Source: Paenibacillus tyrphae (GTDB taxonomy: Bacteria > Bacillota > Bacilli > Paenibacillales > NBRC-103111). From it: 64,000 nucleotides of DNA. Location: NCBI RefSeq assembly GCF_000722545.1, contig NZ_JNVM01000030.1, positions 28,818-92,817 of the forward strand, given 5' to 3'. Made by a program: the position numbers and the translations under genes. Every line of letters starts with the position of its first letter. The stretch's first letter is position 1. This document shows, in pieces, positions 1-10,542 of the stretch. The notes below the pieces were generated by a model. It saw only the letters and a list, made by a program, of their open reading frames with translations, was not told where the DNA came from and did not search any database.

Positions 1-1787
1 AAACGGTAAGTACTCCGAAAGACAGCTATGACCTTATTGTGGCCGGGACCGATCCCGAGGGAGTGGCGGCGGCCGTCTCTGCGGCGCGCAACGGCCAGAA
101 GACGCTGCTCGTTGACGGAAAAGACCGCGAAATCTTGGGCGGACTGATGACCCTCGGATGGTTGAACAGCTTGGACATGAACTATGAGCCGGACAAAAGT
201 GTCCTTCATAAACGGGAAATGCTCAACAAGGGCATATTTGCGGAGTGGTACGGCAAAATCGAAGGAGATTCGTTCGATGTCGTGACGGCTGCAAATGCCT
301 TTAACTCGCTGGTAGCCGCAGAGAAAAATATCGACGTGCTGCTGAAGGTCAAATCGATGGAGCCGATCACTTCCCCTTCCGGAACGGTTTCCAAAATCAC
401 GGGCATGAAGCTGACGCTTGCTGACGGCAGTGTCAAAACCGTTCAGACCAAAGCGCTCATCGATGCAACACAGGATGCGGACATTGCCGCAGCCGCCGGA
501 GTTCCTTATACGACGGGGCGCGAAGATCTTGGCGACAAGAAGGCGCGTATGGCCGTGACGCTCGTCTTCCGGTTGAAGAATGTCACGCCGGACGTATGGG
601 AAAAGGTCCGCAAACGTCTGGAAGGAGACAACGACGCCGGAACGGGCGCGAACGAAATGAGCGCTTGGGGCTACAAAGACATGAAGGATTATCCCGCGGT
701 TAATAAAGACCGCGTGCGGATGCGCGGATTGAACATCGGACGTCAGAACAACGATACGATGCTGATTAATGCGCTGCAAATTTTCGGAATCGACGGAACC
801 GACCCCAAGTCGCGGGAAGAAGCATTTAAGCTCGGCAAGGACGAGCTTCCCAATATTGTAAAATACATGAATGAAAAATATCCCGAATTTGCCGGCATCG
901 CATTGGACGATACAGCACCGGAGCTGTATGTGCGCGAAACGCGTCACATCCAAGGCGAATACCGCCTCAGCATTATTGACGTGCTTGAAAACCGCGATCA
1001 ATGGGATCGCATCGGTTTCGGCTCCTATCCGGTCGATATTCAGCGCATGTCGCCTGCGGACAACGGTGCGGTTATTACCGTGCCTCAGCAATACGCTGTA
1101 CCGTTCCGCAGCATCGTGCCGCTGAAAGTGGACGGGCTGCTGGTCGTCGGACGCGCAGCAAGCTTTGATTCGCTCCCGCACGGGACTGCACGCGTCATTC
1201 CGGTTGGCATGGCAGCTGCCGAAGCAGCCGGAGCGGCAGCAAAAATCGCGGAGGACTCCGGAAGCACGTTCCGTCAAATGTCCGCCAACAAGGAAGCCAT
1301 TTCGAAGCTTCAGGATACGCTGAATAAGCAGGGCATGGTGCTGAAACCGTTCAGCATCAAGGCGCAGCCGTTCATGGAGCATAAAGCGTACGAAGGCTTA
1401 AAGGTAGCGGTCACGCTCGGTCTTGCGACAGGCGGATACGACAACAACTTTGCGCTGGACAGCAAGTCCAACCAGCAGCGGTTAGTCAACCTTCTCTTGG
1501 GCATGCGCAAATTCAAGCCCGAGGCCATGGCCGGGAATCCGGGAGAGGCGCTCGCCAAAGGCACCGATCCGAAGACGCTGCCGGTTACGCTGGACCAAGC
1601 GGCGCATATGATCGCCCTTCTGCTGAAGGTGGAAACGTCGCCCGAGCAAGCGCTGCAGACGCTGCAAAGCAAAGGATTCCTTGCTGCCGCGACATTGGAC
1701 GGCATTGCGAACAAACAGGAGCTGACCAACGGCGATACGTATATGCTGATGAAAGACGTATATAACGCGCTGAAGTCGGCAAAATAA
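1..1787 (+). CDS. FAD-dependent oxidoreductase, 5'-truncated by the window edge
   Basis: The reading frame is open from base 3 to the TAA at 1785-1787, so the gene begins outside the window. The first visible residues include DLIVAGTDPEGVAAA, the beta-strand and glycine-rich loop of a Rossmann FAD-binding fold near the N-terminus, followed by a strand ending in LLVDG. A GTG at 39 lies inside this fold and cannot be the true start. The middle contains YVRETRHIQGEY and GLLVVGRAASFD blocks typical of the FAD_oxidored family, whose substrates are mostly unknown. The last 70 residues (LDQAAHMIALLL onwards) look like a degenerate S-layer-homology or helical repeat rather than a catalytic part. Substrate and cellular location cannot be given because the N-terminus, including any signal peptide, is missing. 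Confidence 0.8.
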   Translation, partial: TVSTPKDSYDLIVAGTDPEGVAAAVSAARNGQKTLLVDGKDREILGGLMTLGWLNSLDMNYEPDKSVLHKREMLNKGIFAEWYGKIEGDSFDVVTAANAFNSLVAAEKNIDVLLKVKSMEPITSPSGTVSKITGMKLTLADGSVKTVQTKALIDATQDADIAAAAGVPYTTGREDLGDKKARMAVTLVFRLKNVTPDVWEKVRKRLEGDNDAGTGANEMSAWGYKDMKDYPAVNKDRVRMRGLNIGRQNNDTMLINALQIFGIDGTDPKSREEAFKLGKDELPNIVKYMNEKYPEFAGIALDDTAPELYVRETRHIQGEYRLSIIDVLENRDQWDRIGFGSYPVDIQRMSPADNGAVITVPQQYAVPFRSIVPLKVDGLLVVGRAASFDSLPHGTARVIPVGMAAAEAAGAAAKIAEDSGSTFRQMSANKEAISKLQDTLNKQGMVLKPFSIKAQPFMEHKAYEGLKVAVTLGLATGGYDNNFALDSKSNQQRLVNLLLGMRKFKPEAMAGNPGEALAKGTDPKTLPVTLDQAAHMIALLLKVETSPEQALQTLQSKGFLAAATLDGIANKQELTNGDTYMLMKDVYNALKSAK

Positions 1788-1824
1788 TCCAAACGAAAAT
1801 TTGCAAGCAAGCGCATGTTTTTTC

Positions 1825-1853
1825 TTGACTTTGGAAACCTTCGCGGGTAGAAT
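1825..1853 (+). promoter_or_regulatory. Sigma-A-type promoter of the hisS-aspS T-box transcript
   Basis: TTGACT at 1825-1830 and TAGAAT at 1848-1853 are separated by exactly 17 bases. The predicted start is near 1860, just before the T-box leader. It lies after the stop codon of the upstream oxidoreductase, so the operon has its own promoter. Confidence 0.65.
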
Positions 1854-1859
1854 AAATTC

Positions 1860-2210
1860 TAATTCCATGTCATATCTTGTAGATCCGTTGATGGGACAAA
1901 GTAATTCGAACCTTGCGTATCCAGAGAGGGAAGCCTAGGCTGCAAGCTTCCTTATGCGAATCGGATGAAGAGACCTCCCGGAGGACGAACGGGGAACCCC
2001 GGCCAGACGAAGGCGTTCATAGCCAGTGCCGGATAGTAGCCGTTTGCGGTTGGCGGACGTTACCCGCTTGAAGAGTGTGAGCGAGTTATTTTGCTTAAGC
2101 CGGATTCGGCAGCGGCAAGCTCGTTCGAATCGTGGGTGGTACCGCGGGAGACTTTGGTTAAGTACAATCTCTCGTCCCTGAATTAGTTCAGGGGCGGGAG
2201 TTTTTTATTT
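1860..2210 (+). promoter_or_regulatory. T-box riboswitch leader of hisS-aspS
   Basis: The leader carries the hallmark T-box sequence GGGTGGTACCGCGG at 2134-2147, followed by a terminator hairpin (arms about 2171-2180 and 2189-2200) and a T-run at 2201-2214. Stem I can be traced: an AGTA motif at 1900-1903 lies opposite a GAA at 1967-1969, closed by GGGA (1893-1896) with TCCC (1976-1979). In that loop the triplet GAC (1972-1974) sits one base before the closing stem, which would select tRNA-Asp. This fits aspS, the second gene; no His codon is seen in the loop. In known T-boxes, uncharged tRNA pairs with the specifier and the T-box to stabilise the antiterminator. The element is near certain; the specifier is inferred from hand folding. 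Confidence 0.92.
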
Positions 2211-2248
2211 TTTTGTGCTGAAACGCGACAGAAAGGAGTCTGGCTTAC

Positions 2249-3511
2249 ATGAGCATTCAAAAACCGAAGGGCACGCAAGACCTGTTGCCCGGCGAAATCG
2301 AGAAATGGCATTATATTGAGGCGAAGGCCCGGGAAGTGTGTCAGCGTTTCAATTTTCGCGAGATCCGTACGCCGATGTTCGAGCACACGGAGCTGTTCCA
2401 ACGTGGCGTAGGAGAGACGACGGACATCGTCGAGAAGGAAATGTACACATTTCTTGACAAAGGGGACCGCAGCATTTCGCTTCGTCCCGAAGGGACGGCC
2501 GGGGTCGTTCGCTCTTATGTGGAGAACAAGCTGTACGGCGAGCCGGATGTCAGCAAGATGTATTATATCGGCCCGATGTTCCGCTACGAGCAGCCGCAGG
2601 CCGGCCGTTACCGTCAGTTTCACCAGTTCGGCATCGAAGCGTTCGGTTCGGTAGACCCGAGTCTCGATGCGGAAATCATTGCGCTCGGCTATACGTTTTA
2701 TAAAGAGCTCGGGTTAAAAGACGTCACGGTGGAAATCAACTCTGTCGGCAACCCGGCCGTACGGGCCGTGTACCGCGAGAAAATTCAAGAGTTCTTTGCT
2801 CCGGTGAAGGATAAGCTGTGCAAGGACTGTCAATCGCGTTACGACCGCAATCCGATGAGGATTCTCGACTGTAAGGTCGATCAGAAATACGGCGAGGGCG
2901 CGCCGACCATTCTCGAATACTTGGACGAGGAATGTCAGACGCACTTCCAAGCGGTGCAGGGGTATTTGGCCGCGATGGAAATTCCGTTCCGCATCAATCC
3001 GCGGCTGGTCCGGGGGCTGGATTACTACACGCACACCGCGTTCGAGTACAAAGCGGCCGGTATCGGCGCGATCGATACGATCGGGGGCGGCGGACGCTAT
3101 AACGGCCTTGTTGGAGAAATCGGCGGTACCGACCAGCCGGGCGTCGGCTTCGGACTCGGGATGGAGCGTATCCTGCTTGTGCTGCAGGCGCAGGGAGTCG
3201 ACATTCCGGGGGTTAAACCGTTGGATGTGTACTTGATCGGCCTTGGCGAAGCCGCAGAGCGCGAGTGTGTGAAGTTGCTGCAAAATTTGCGACTGGCGGG
3301 ACTATCCGCGGAAAAAGACTACTTGGGTCGCAAGATCAAAGCGAAAATGAAATCGGCCGATCGGTACAACGCAGCTTATGTTGCTATTCTTGGCGAAGAT
3401 GAGCTTGCGAAGGGTGAGATTACCTTGAAAACGATGGCTACCGGCGAACAAGAAACGCTGCCTCTCGCCGATCTCGTGCAGACGCTGCGCGAGCGGGCCG
3501 GGCAAGTTTAA
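2249..3511 (+). CDS. hisS: Histidyl-tRNA synthetase
   Basis: A 420-residue class II synthetase that charges tRNA-His in the cytoplasm; the length is normal for bacterial HisRS. Visible signatures are the N-terminal KGTQDLLPGE, the two histidine-specific motifs LVRGLDYYTHTAFE (about residue 251) and GGGGRYNGLV (about 279), and motif 3 GVGFGLGMERI (about 297). The C-terminal 90 residues form the anticodon-binding domain (DVYLIGLGEAAE, GRKIKAKMKSAD). The ATG at 2249 has AAAGGAG about 10 bases upstream. It is the first gene of a T-box controlled operon, with aspS 25 bases downstream and tcdA next. Confidence 0.97.
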   Translation: MSIQKPKGTQDLLPGEIEKWHYIEAKAREVCQRFNFREIRTPMFEHTELFQRGVGETTDIVEKEMYTFLDKGDRSISLRPEGTAGVVRSYVENKLYGEPDVSKMYYIGPMFRYEQPQAGRYRQFHQFGIEAFGSVDPSLDAEIIALGYTFYKELGLKDVTVEINSVGNPAVRAVYREKIQEFFAPVKDKLCKDCQSRYDRNPMRILDCKVDQKYGEGAPTILEYLDEECQTHFQAVQGYLAAMEIPFRINPRLVRGLDYYTHTAFEYKAAGIGAIDTIGGGGRYNGLVGEIGGTDQPGVGFGLGMERILLVLQAQGVDIPGVKPLDVYLIGLGEAAERECVKLLQNLRLAGLSAEKDYLGRKIKAKMKSADRYNAAYVAILGEDELAKGEITLKTMATGEQETLPLADLVQTLRERAGQV

Positions 3512-3536
3512 CGATAAAACGGAGGTAACAAACACC

Positions 3537-5324
<1,788 letters not shown>

Positions 5325-5356
5325 GACCCGAATAAGAGGAGTGTGGACAGTAAGCC

Positions 5357-6109
5357 ATGCTGCATCAATTTTCCCGTACGGAGCTGGCGATCGGCCCGGA
5401 AGGGCTTGAGATCATGAAAAATAGTACGGTGGCGGTTCTCGGCATCGGCGGCGTCGGTTCGATCGCCGCCGAAGCGTTGGCCCGTACCGGCGTGGGCCGG
5501 ATCATCATGATCGATAAGGATGTCGTCGACATTACGAATGTGAACCGGCAAATTCATGCTTTGACGACGACGGTCGGTCAGCCGAAGGCGGAGCTGATGC
5601 GAGATCGTATCCTGCAAATCAACCCGGAATGCGATGCCGTCGCCCTGCGAATGTTTTATACCGAAGAAACGTATGAACTGCTATTCCAATATCCGCTGGA
5701 TTATATATTGGACGCTTCAGATACGATCAGCTACAAAATTCATCTGATCAAGCAATGCCTACAGCGGAAAATCCCGCTCATTTCCAGTATGGGCGCTGCG
5801 AATAAAATGGATCCAACCCGGTTTCAGGTGGCCGATATTTCCAAGACGAGCGTCGATCCGATGGCGCGGGTAATTCGCCACAAGCTGCGGAAGGAAGGCA
5901 TCAAGAAGGGCGTCAAGGTCGTTTTTTCGACGGAAGAACCGATCAAGCCGCGGATTGATGTCACGCAGCGGATCGTGCCGGAGAATGCGCCCGAGATTCG
6001 TAAAGCGCAGCAGCCGCCGGCCAGCAACGCGTTCGTTCCACCGGTCGCCGGTCTGATCATGGTCGGCGTCGCTGTCCGCGACCTGTTGGCTAAGGCCGGA
6101 CTGAAGTAG
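5357..6109 (+). CDS. tcdA: tRNA threonylcarbamoyladenosine dehydratase (TcdA/YrvM family)
   Basis: A 250-residue E1-like ThiF-fold enzyme. The ATP-binding loop GIGGVGSIAAEAL lies at about residues 30-42 and is followed by the adenylate-contacting segment IDKDVVDITNVNRQ. Family members use ATP to cyclise t6A37 of tRNAs to ct6A. B. subtilis carries the same gene (yrvM) directly after aspS, which supports the call. The protein ends in a short hydrophobic stretch (VAGLIMVGVAVRDLLAKAG) usual for the family. Its ATG lies 32 bases after aspS. AGAGGAG is rather far upstream, so initiation may be weak or coupled. A strong terminator follows at 6136, so this is the last gene of the hisS operon. Confidence 0.88.
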   Translation: MLHQFSRTELAIGPEGLEIMKNSTVAVLGIGGVGSIAAEALARTGVGRIIMIDKDVVDITNVNRQIHALTTTVGQPKAELMRDRILQINPECDAVALRMFYTEETYELLFQYPLDYILDASDTISYKIHLIKQCLQRKIPLISSMGAANKMDPTRFQVADISKTSVDPMARVIRHKLRKEGIKKGVKVVFSTEEPIKPRIDVTQRIVPENAPEIRKAQQPPASNAFVPPVAGLIMVGVAVRDLLAKAGLK

Positions 6110-6135
6110 CATAATCAGCCATTCGGCATAAAGAA

Positions 6136-6176
6136 AGCATCCTTTGCAGCGAAAACGCGAAAAGGATGCTTTTTTT
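6136..6176 (+). terminator. Rho-independent terminator after tcdA
   Basis: AGCATCCTTT (6136-6145) pairs with AAAGGATGCT (6161-6170) and is followed by seven T residues. It closes the hisS-aspS-tcdA operon. Confidence 0.9.
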
Positions 6177-6248
6177 GTCATTTTTGGGGCAAGATAGAAA
6201 AGGTGAATTCAAAGGTGATTTTATCCTTTTTCAATCGGAGTGCGGACC

Positions 6249-7034
6249 ATGGAACGAAGCCCAACTGCGGGAAGCCACAAGCGCTATTTGGCTTATTTCG
6301 GAACCTTGAATATCAACCTGCTGCATTTGCGTAAGCCCTGGGTGATCGCTTGGTGGTCGGCTGCGTTTCCGGGATTTGGCCATTTACTCCTAGGCAGTCA
6401 GATTAAAGGGTTTATTTTGATATTATGGGAAATTGGAATCAACATGCAGTCGGGAATCAATACCTCGATGGTCTGCTCTTTTACGGGGCATATCGATCTG
6501 TCGAAGCAGGTGCTGAATCCACGTTGGCTGCTGCTGTATATTCCCGTCTATATTTATGCCATCTGGGACAGCTACCGCAAAACGATTGAGCTGAACAAGG
6601 AGTGGGTTTTGGCCGAATGGGAAGGTGCGCCCATTGAATCTTTTAAAATGAGCGGAATGTCCGTGAATCATCTGGACAAAAGCTCGCCCTGGCTCGCTAT
6701 GGCTTGGTCCATGCTCATGCCGGGACTTGGGCAGCTGTATCTTCGCCGCATTCCTATCGGCTTTTTTCTGATGGCCGGGTGGATCGGCTTTATGTATTTC
6801 TCGGCTATTGCAGAAATCGTACTCTTTACTATGGCAGGGAGTAACGTACAGGCGTGGCACTCGATTAACGCGCAATGGGCCTTGTTTATGCCTTCTTTTT
6901 ACTGCTTTGCGGCTTACGAGGCTTATGTGTTTTCGGTCGAATACAATAAATTATTCGATAAGGCCCAGAAGCAATGGCTGGAGCGGAACTATGGGACACT
7001 GCGCCTCGGCTTCTGCCGGGCGACGGGGCGGTAG
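6249..7034 (+). CDS. Multi-pass membrane protein with two TM2-like motifs
   Basis: Function unknown. The protein has about 261 residues and four or five hydrophobic segments. It appears internally repeated: PGFGHLLLG near the N-terminus and MPGLGQLYL in the second half are each followed by a hydrophobic helix, the pattern of TM2-type domains (P-G-x-G-x-x-Y). Between them lies a polar stretch with IWDSYRKTIELNKEW, and the end is basic and probably cytoplasmic. A GTG at 6240 is in frame, but its GGAG would overlap the start. The ATG at 6249 has CGGAG 8 bases upstream and is preferred. The next gene begins 3 bases after its stop, so the two are likely translated from one message. Confidence 0.7.
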   Translation: MERSPTAGSHKRYLAYFGTLNINLLHLRKPWVIAWWSAAFPGFGHLLLGSQIKGFILILWEIGINMQSGINTSMVCSFTGHIDLSKQVLNPRWLLLYIPVYIYAIWDSYRKTIELNKEWVLAEWEGAPIESFKMSGMSVNHLDKSSPWLAMAWSMLMPGLGQLYLRRIPIGFFLMAGWIGFMYFSAIAEIVLFTMAGSNVQAWHSINAQWALFMPSFYCFAAYEAYVFSVEYNKLFDKAQKQWLERNYGTLRLGFCRATGR

Positions 7035-7037
7035 AAG

Positions 7038-7502
7038 ATGTATATCGTAGCGACTTTTCGCCATTCGTCGGAGCTGGAGCTGGCCATCTGCGAATTGGAG
7101 CGGCAAGGCATCCTTGCCGAAGCAATTGCCGCGGTTCCGCTTAAGGAAAGTGGCCAGCAGGAGATAAGGGTATTCGATACGATCCGTCATTCCGACGGGG
7201 CCAGCATGCTGGACGGGCCCGCCGTACTCGGAACGATCGGTTCCGTACTCGGAGCATCGCTGGGTTTCCGCTGGGCCATCGGCCCGATTATCGGCGGGCT
7301 GCTCGGCCTTGCGGCAGGCGCTGCTCTTGGTTTTGTACTGGACTGGCTGATTCACTGCAAACGGCGAAAAAAAAGCAAGCGGAGAGAACATGGCGCGGAC
7401 GTTGTCGTGATTGTGGAGTGCAGCCCCGATCAAGCATCGGATGTCCGGCACATCATGGAGCGCCGGCTTGCTCTCGGCATCGGTCAGCTTGGCTCGGGCT
7501 GA
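7038..7502 (+). CDS. Small membrane protein with glycine-rich hydrophobic core
   Basis: A 154-residue protein of unknown function. The N-terminal 50 residues and the C-terminal 35 residues (VVVIVECSPDQASDVRHIM) are soluble and look like two halves of an alpha/beta fold. They flank one long glycine- and alanine-rich hydrophobic region (about residues 60-100, GPIIGGLLGLAAGAALGF) that resembles the glycine-zipper segments of general-stress membrane proteins. A basic stretch KRRKKSKRR follows the membrane segment, which suggests a cytoplasmic C-terminus. It is tightly coupled to the membrane-protein gene upstream. I do not recognise a specific family. Confidence 0.6.
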   Translation: MYIVATFRHSSELELAICELERQGILAEAIAAVPLKESGQQEIRVFDTIRHSDGASMLDGPAVLGTIGSVLGASLGFRWAIGPIIGGLLGLAAGAALGFVLDWLIHCKRRKKSKRREHGADVVVIVECSPDQASDVRHIMERRLALGIGQLGSG

Positions 7503-7513
7503 GCCTTAAACCT

Positions 7514-7602
7514 TTGTAAATCGTCCAAACTGCTTTTATAATAAAAAGCATGGGTCATACGTTCGCAGCACCTAAGCGGCGTGAAGGGCCTGTGCTTTTT
7601 TT
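7514..7602 (+). promoter_or_regulatory. rarA promoter followed at once by an attenuator-like hairpin
   Basis: TTGTAA (7514-7519) and TATAAT (7537-7542) are 17 bases apart, giving a start near 7549. Directly downstream, AAAGCA at about 7546 pairs with TGCTTT at about 7592, with additional GG/CC pairing inside, and seven T residues follow. The hairpin therefore resembles a Rho-independent terminator only about 50 bases into the transcript. It could be an attenuator or the 3' end of a very short RNA. The rarA start is 34 bases further on. Confidence 0.5.
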
Positions 7603-7635
7603 GCGAATATTCAGGATTGGCGGTCAGAGAAAACC

Positions 7636-8889
7636 ATGGACTTATTCGATTTTAACCGGACGAACGATTACAAGCCGCTGGCGGAAAGAATGCGCCCGCA
7701 AAATCTGGAGCAATTTTTCGGACAGAAGCATTTGCTCGGCGAAGGCAAGGTGCTGCGCCGGCTCATCGAAACGGACAAGATCGGCTCCATGATTTTGCAA
7801 GGTCCGCCTTCCAGCGGCAAAACGACGCTCGCCACGATCATCAGCGGCATGACGAGCTCGCATTTTGAGAAATTGAACGGCGTCTCGCTTTCGGTTTCGG
7901 ATCTGCGAGAAGTCGCCCGAAAAGCCAAAGACAATCTGAAGCTGTACAATCAGCGGACGATTCTGTTCTTGGATGAAATTCACGCGCTCAAAAGCAACGT
8001 GCAGGAGTCGCTGCTGCCTATTGTCGAAGACGGAACCATTATTCTGATCGGCGCTACGACGGAAAGCATCGCACACGATATCATACCGCCTCTTGTCAGC
8101 CGCTGCCGCGTGTATCGGCTTGAAGCGCTGCAAAAAGACGATCTGGAGCAAATTTTGCGTCAGGCATTGGCGGACCCCGAAAGAGGGCTGGGCGGGGAGT
8201 ATGGGATTACACAGGAAGCGATGGATTACTTATGCGATGTCTGCAATGGCGATGTAAGAAATGCTTTGATCGCCTTGGAAACGGCCGCCTATTCGCTGCA
8301 CGATTCACAAACGATTGAGCTGCAGACGATTCAGGAATCGTTCGAGTCCCGGATCAATGCGATAACCCATACCGATTTTTACGACATGACGTCCGCCTTT
8401 TGCAAGTCGCTCCGCGGCGGACAGACGGACGCGGCCATCTATTGGCTGGCGCGCATGCTGTATTCGGGTGTGGACCCGCTATACATCTGCCGCAGAATCG
8501 TCGTTCATGCGACGGAGGATGTGGGCATGGCCAATCCGACCGCTCTGCAAATCGCATTGGCGGCCAAAGATGCCGTCGAATTTGTCGGCATGCCGGAAGC
8601 GCGAATGGCGATCGCCGAAGCCGTCGTGTTCATTTGCGAGAGTCCGAAAAGCAATGCGGTCTATAAAGCGATCAACGGAGCGCTCGACTACGTCAAGCAG
8701 ACGAAAGCTTACGAGGTCCCAGCAGATGTTCGCGACGGTACGAGAACTTATTCGAATCCTATCGATCATCCGAATGCCCGGAACGAATATCTTCCTCCGG
8801 AAGTGAAGGGCAAGCGATTTTATCAGCCGCAAAATAGCGGAGTGGAAGCGAAAATTTTCGCGAAATATAACAAGCCTGCGGCAGAGTGA
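7636..8889 (+). CDS. rarA: Replication-associated recombination protein A (AAA+ ATPase)
   Basis: A 417-residue AAA+ ATPase of the RarA/MgsA/WRNIP1 family, which acts at stalled replication forks together with SSB. The Walker A motif GPPSSGKTT is at about residues 56-64, Walker B LFLDEIH at about 110-116, and the sensor-1 region IGATTES at about 139. The C-terminal half contains the family tetramerisation region with SKSNAVYKAING-like spacing and the conserved PNARNEYLPPE. The length matches the family. The gene order hisS-aspS-yrvM-yrvN of B. subtilis, where yrvN is rarA, is nearly kept, with two membrane-protein genes inserted. The ribosome binding site before the ATG is weak. A hairpin (CCTGCGGC with GCCGCAGG) spans the stop codon but has no T-run. 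Confidence 0.93.
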   Translation: MDLFDFNRTNDYKPLAERMRPQNLEQFFGQKHLLGEGKVLRRLIETDKIGSMILQGPPSSGKTTLATIISGMTSSHFEKLNGVSLSVSDLREVARKAKDNLKLYNQRTILFLDEIHALKSNVQESLLPIVEDGTIILIGATTESIAHDIIPPLVSRCRVYRLEALQKDDLEQILRQALADPERGLGGEYGITQEAMDYLCDVCNGDVRNALIALETAAYSLHDSQTIELQTIQESFESRINAITHTDFYDMTSAFCKSLRGGQTDAAIYWLARMLYSGVDPLYICRRIVVHATEDVGMANPTALQIALAAKDAVEFVGMPEARMAIAEAVVFICESPKSNAVYKAINGALDYVKQTKAYEVPADVRDGTRTYSNPIDHPNARNEYLPPEVKGKRFYQPQNSGVEAKIFAKYNKPAAE

Positions 8890-8947
8890 AGCCGCAGGGT
8901 ACCCCGGCGGAGTCGAGGGTGGAACATTTCCGGGGAAATAAGCCCGC

Positions 8948-9628
8948 TTAGGCCCGCTGCAGCGGAGCTTCACCGGCTCTTCCCCCGGCTGGATCGGAAA
9001 TTTCGATGGCGATGCGTCCGAAGAATAAGGCGCTTTGACGGATCAAGCTATTGGTTACGGGCAGAAGCAGCAGACCGATTCCTGCATAAATAAGCGAGAT
9101 TTGGAGCGAACTGAAATCCGTCGGAAGTAAACGGGCGAACAGTTCTCTCTCGAAAATATCGATGCCGATCGATTGCAGCAAAATCGTATAGACGAGTGGA
9201 GACGCCAAGAGTGCCAAATTAACGGCTACGATCGTAACGGCAAGCGTAAACGAAATGATGCCCAAGGGCAGTTTGACGATTTGGAACAGCAGTCCTACAT
9301 AAGTTGCCGGATCGGAAAGCTCCGCTCTTAACTGGGCGAAGAGGCCTCTTCTGCCATGCCGCCCGGGATCGAAATTATCAGATTGAGCGGAATTTGTGGC
9401 AGTCGAAGGGGATTGAAGCAGCCTGGCGGCCAACCTTGCGTCCAAAACGGTCATGTGCTTGGCAAACCGCGCTGTCATGATCATAAGCGGAAAGCCGACG
9501 AACAGTGGCATCAGTCCGATGGACAAGACAACACCGACGATTGTCAGCGTGAATCCGACAATGCCTGCGGGAAGAAGATAAAGCAAATAATAAAAGGCCC
9601 CGATAAATCCTGGTTTTTGCGTATTCAA
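8948..9628 (-). CDS. Sensor-domain membrane protein (PF13796-like)
   Basis: A membrane protein of about 227 residues without an attached kinase. It resembles the putative sensor domain normally found at the N-terminus of some histidine kinases. Two similar halves each begin with a helical hairpin: LLYLLPAGIVGFTLTIVG and, later, QIVKLPLGIISFTLAVTI, followed by SIGLMPLFVGFPLM and LALLASPLVYTIL. A linker of about 40 polar residues separates them. The open frame runs upstream to 9766, but that part is not protein-like. A TTG at 9628 with AAGGA 10 bases upstream gives MNTQKPGFIGAF and is preferred, although a GTG at 9637 is possible. It converges on rarA. Its role is unknown, and free-standing versions may regulate a distant partner. 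Confidence 0.65.
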   Translation of the reverse strand: MNTQKPGFIGAFYYLLYLLPAGIVGFTLTIVGVVLSIGLMPLFVGFPLMIMTARFAKHMTVLDARLAARLLQSPSTATNSAQSDNFDPGRHGRRGLFAQLRAELSDPATYVGLLFQIVKLPLGIISFTLAVTIVAVNLALLASPLVYTILLQSIGIDIFERELFARLLPTDFSSLQISLIYAGIGLLLLPVTNSLIRQSALFFGRIAIEISDPAGGRAGEAPLQRA

Positions 9629-9868
9629 TGGTTCCACATCCTTGTATTGTTTTGAACCCTTTGACGTTCGTGCCGAGTTTCCCCCTTCAATTATTTTTAA
9701 ATTAGTCTCTGAGCATCGGGTAGTTTGCACCGTCAACAAGCATGCCATGTCTCTGGGAAACCACATAGTTTCCGCAAAAAAGGCTTCGCTCCCGGAAGCT
9801 TTTTTTATTTTACGATTTACAACGTAACAATGTTATGTTACACTTGTTTTCGTAAGGAGGCGTTGAAG

Positions 9869-10495
9869 GTGACGGAACGGGAATTGATCTCCAAAAAAGA
9901 TTTGCTTGAACTGACGGGCATCTCTTACGGCCAATTATACCGCTGGAAACGAAAAAATCTCATTCCGGAAGAATGGTTTATTCGAAAGTCGACATTTACG
10001 GGACAGGAGACCTTTTTTCCGAAGGAGAGCATTCTGGCGCGGATCGATAAAATCGTGAATATGAAAGACGATTTATCGCTGGATGAGCTGGCGGATGTAT
10101 TTTCTCCCAATTTGAGCGAAGTTGCTCTTGGGCGTGCGGAGTTGGAAAAACGCAACATTGTTACGAAAGAGACGCTTGATTTTTACATCGAACAGCAGGG
10201 AGCGAGCGCGGTCTACGATTTTGAAAACATAATATGCATGTATGCGCTCGACAAGCTGCTGCAAACCGGAGAGATGACGTTGGAGGAAGGGAAAGGCCTT
10301 ATTCAGACCATGGCGGAGCATTATCCGAAGCTTCAAGGCAAAACTGCCGAGCTGATCTTTTTTCGCAAGATGGGCATGTCCGGCTTCGTGATTGCGGCGA
10401 GTCCGGGCGAAGTGTATTTCGAACCGCGGGTGAGGGTGGTAGCGCGGATTTCGATAGGCCAGTGCGCAGAGGAATTGAAAATCAAATTATCGTAA
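9869..10495 (+). CDS. YhbD-family protein with MerR-like DNA-binding head
   Basis: A 208-residue protein with an N-terminal MerR-like winged helix-turn-helix (KKDLLELTGISYGQLYRW, then a wing with IPEEWF). A mostly helical region follows. B. subtilis yhbD encodes a similar protein immediately upstream of the bactofilins yhbE and yhbF, and here a bactofilin gene also follows 47 bases downstream. The GTG at 9869 has AAGGAGG 8 bases upstream. A TTG at 9863 lies too close to that site. The conserved pairing suggests a regulator or partner of the bactofilin, but this is inferred from context only. Confidence 0.75.
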   Translation: MTERELISKKDLLELTGISYGQLYRWKRKNLIPEEWFIRKSTFTGQETFFPKESILARIDKIVNMKDDLSLDELADVFSPNLSEVALGRAELEKRNIVTKETLDFYIEQQGASAVYDFENIICMYALDKLLQTGEMTLEEGKGLIQTMAEHYPKLQGKTAELIFFRKMGMSGFVIAASPGEVYFEPRVRVVARISIGQCAEELKIKLS

Positions 10496-10542
10496 TGCGT
10501 TTTAAGAAAAATATAAAATGCAGCAAGTACGGAGGGATAACT

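Noticed and set aside
9629..9766. N-terminal extension of the sensor-domain protein to 9766
   Set aside because: The extension is not protein-like, overlaps the divergent upstream region, and has no ribosome binding site; a TTG at 9628 is better placed.
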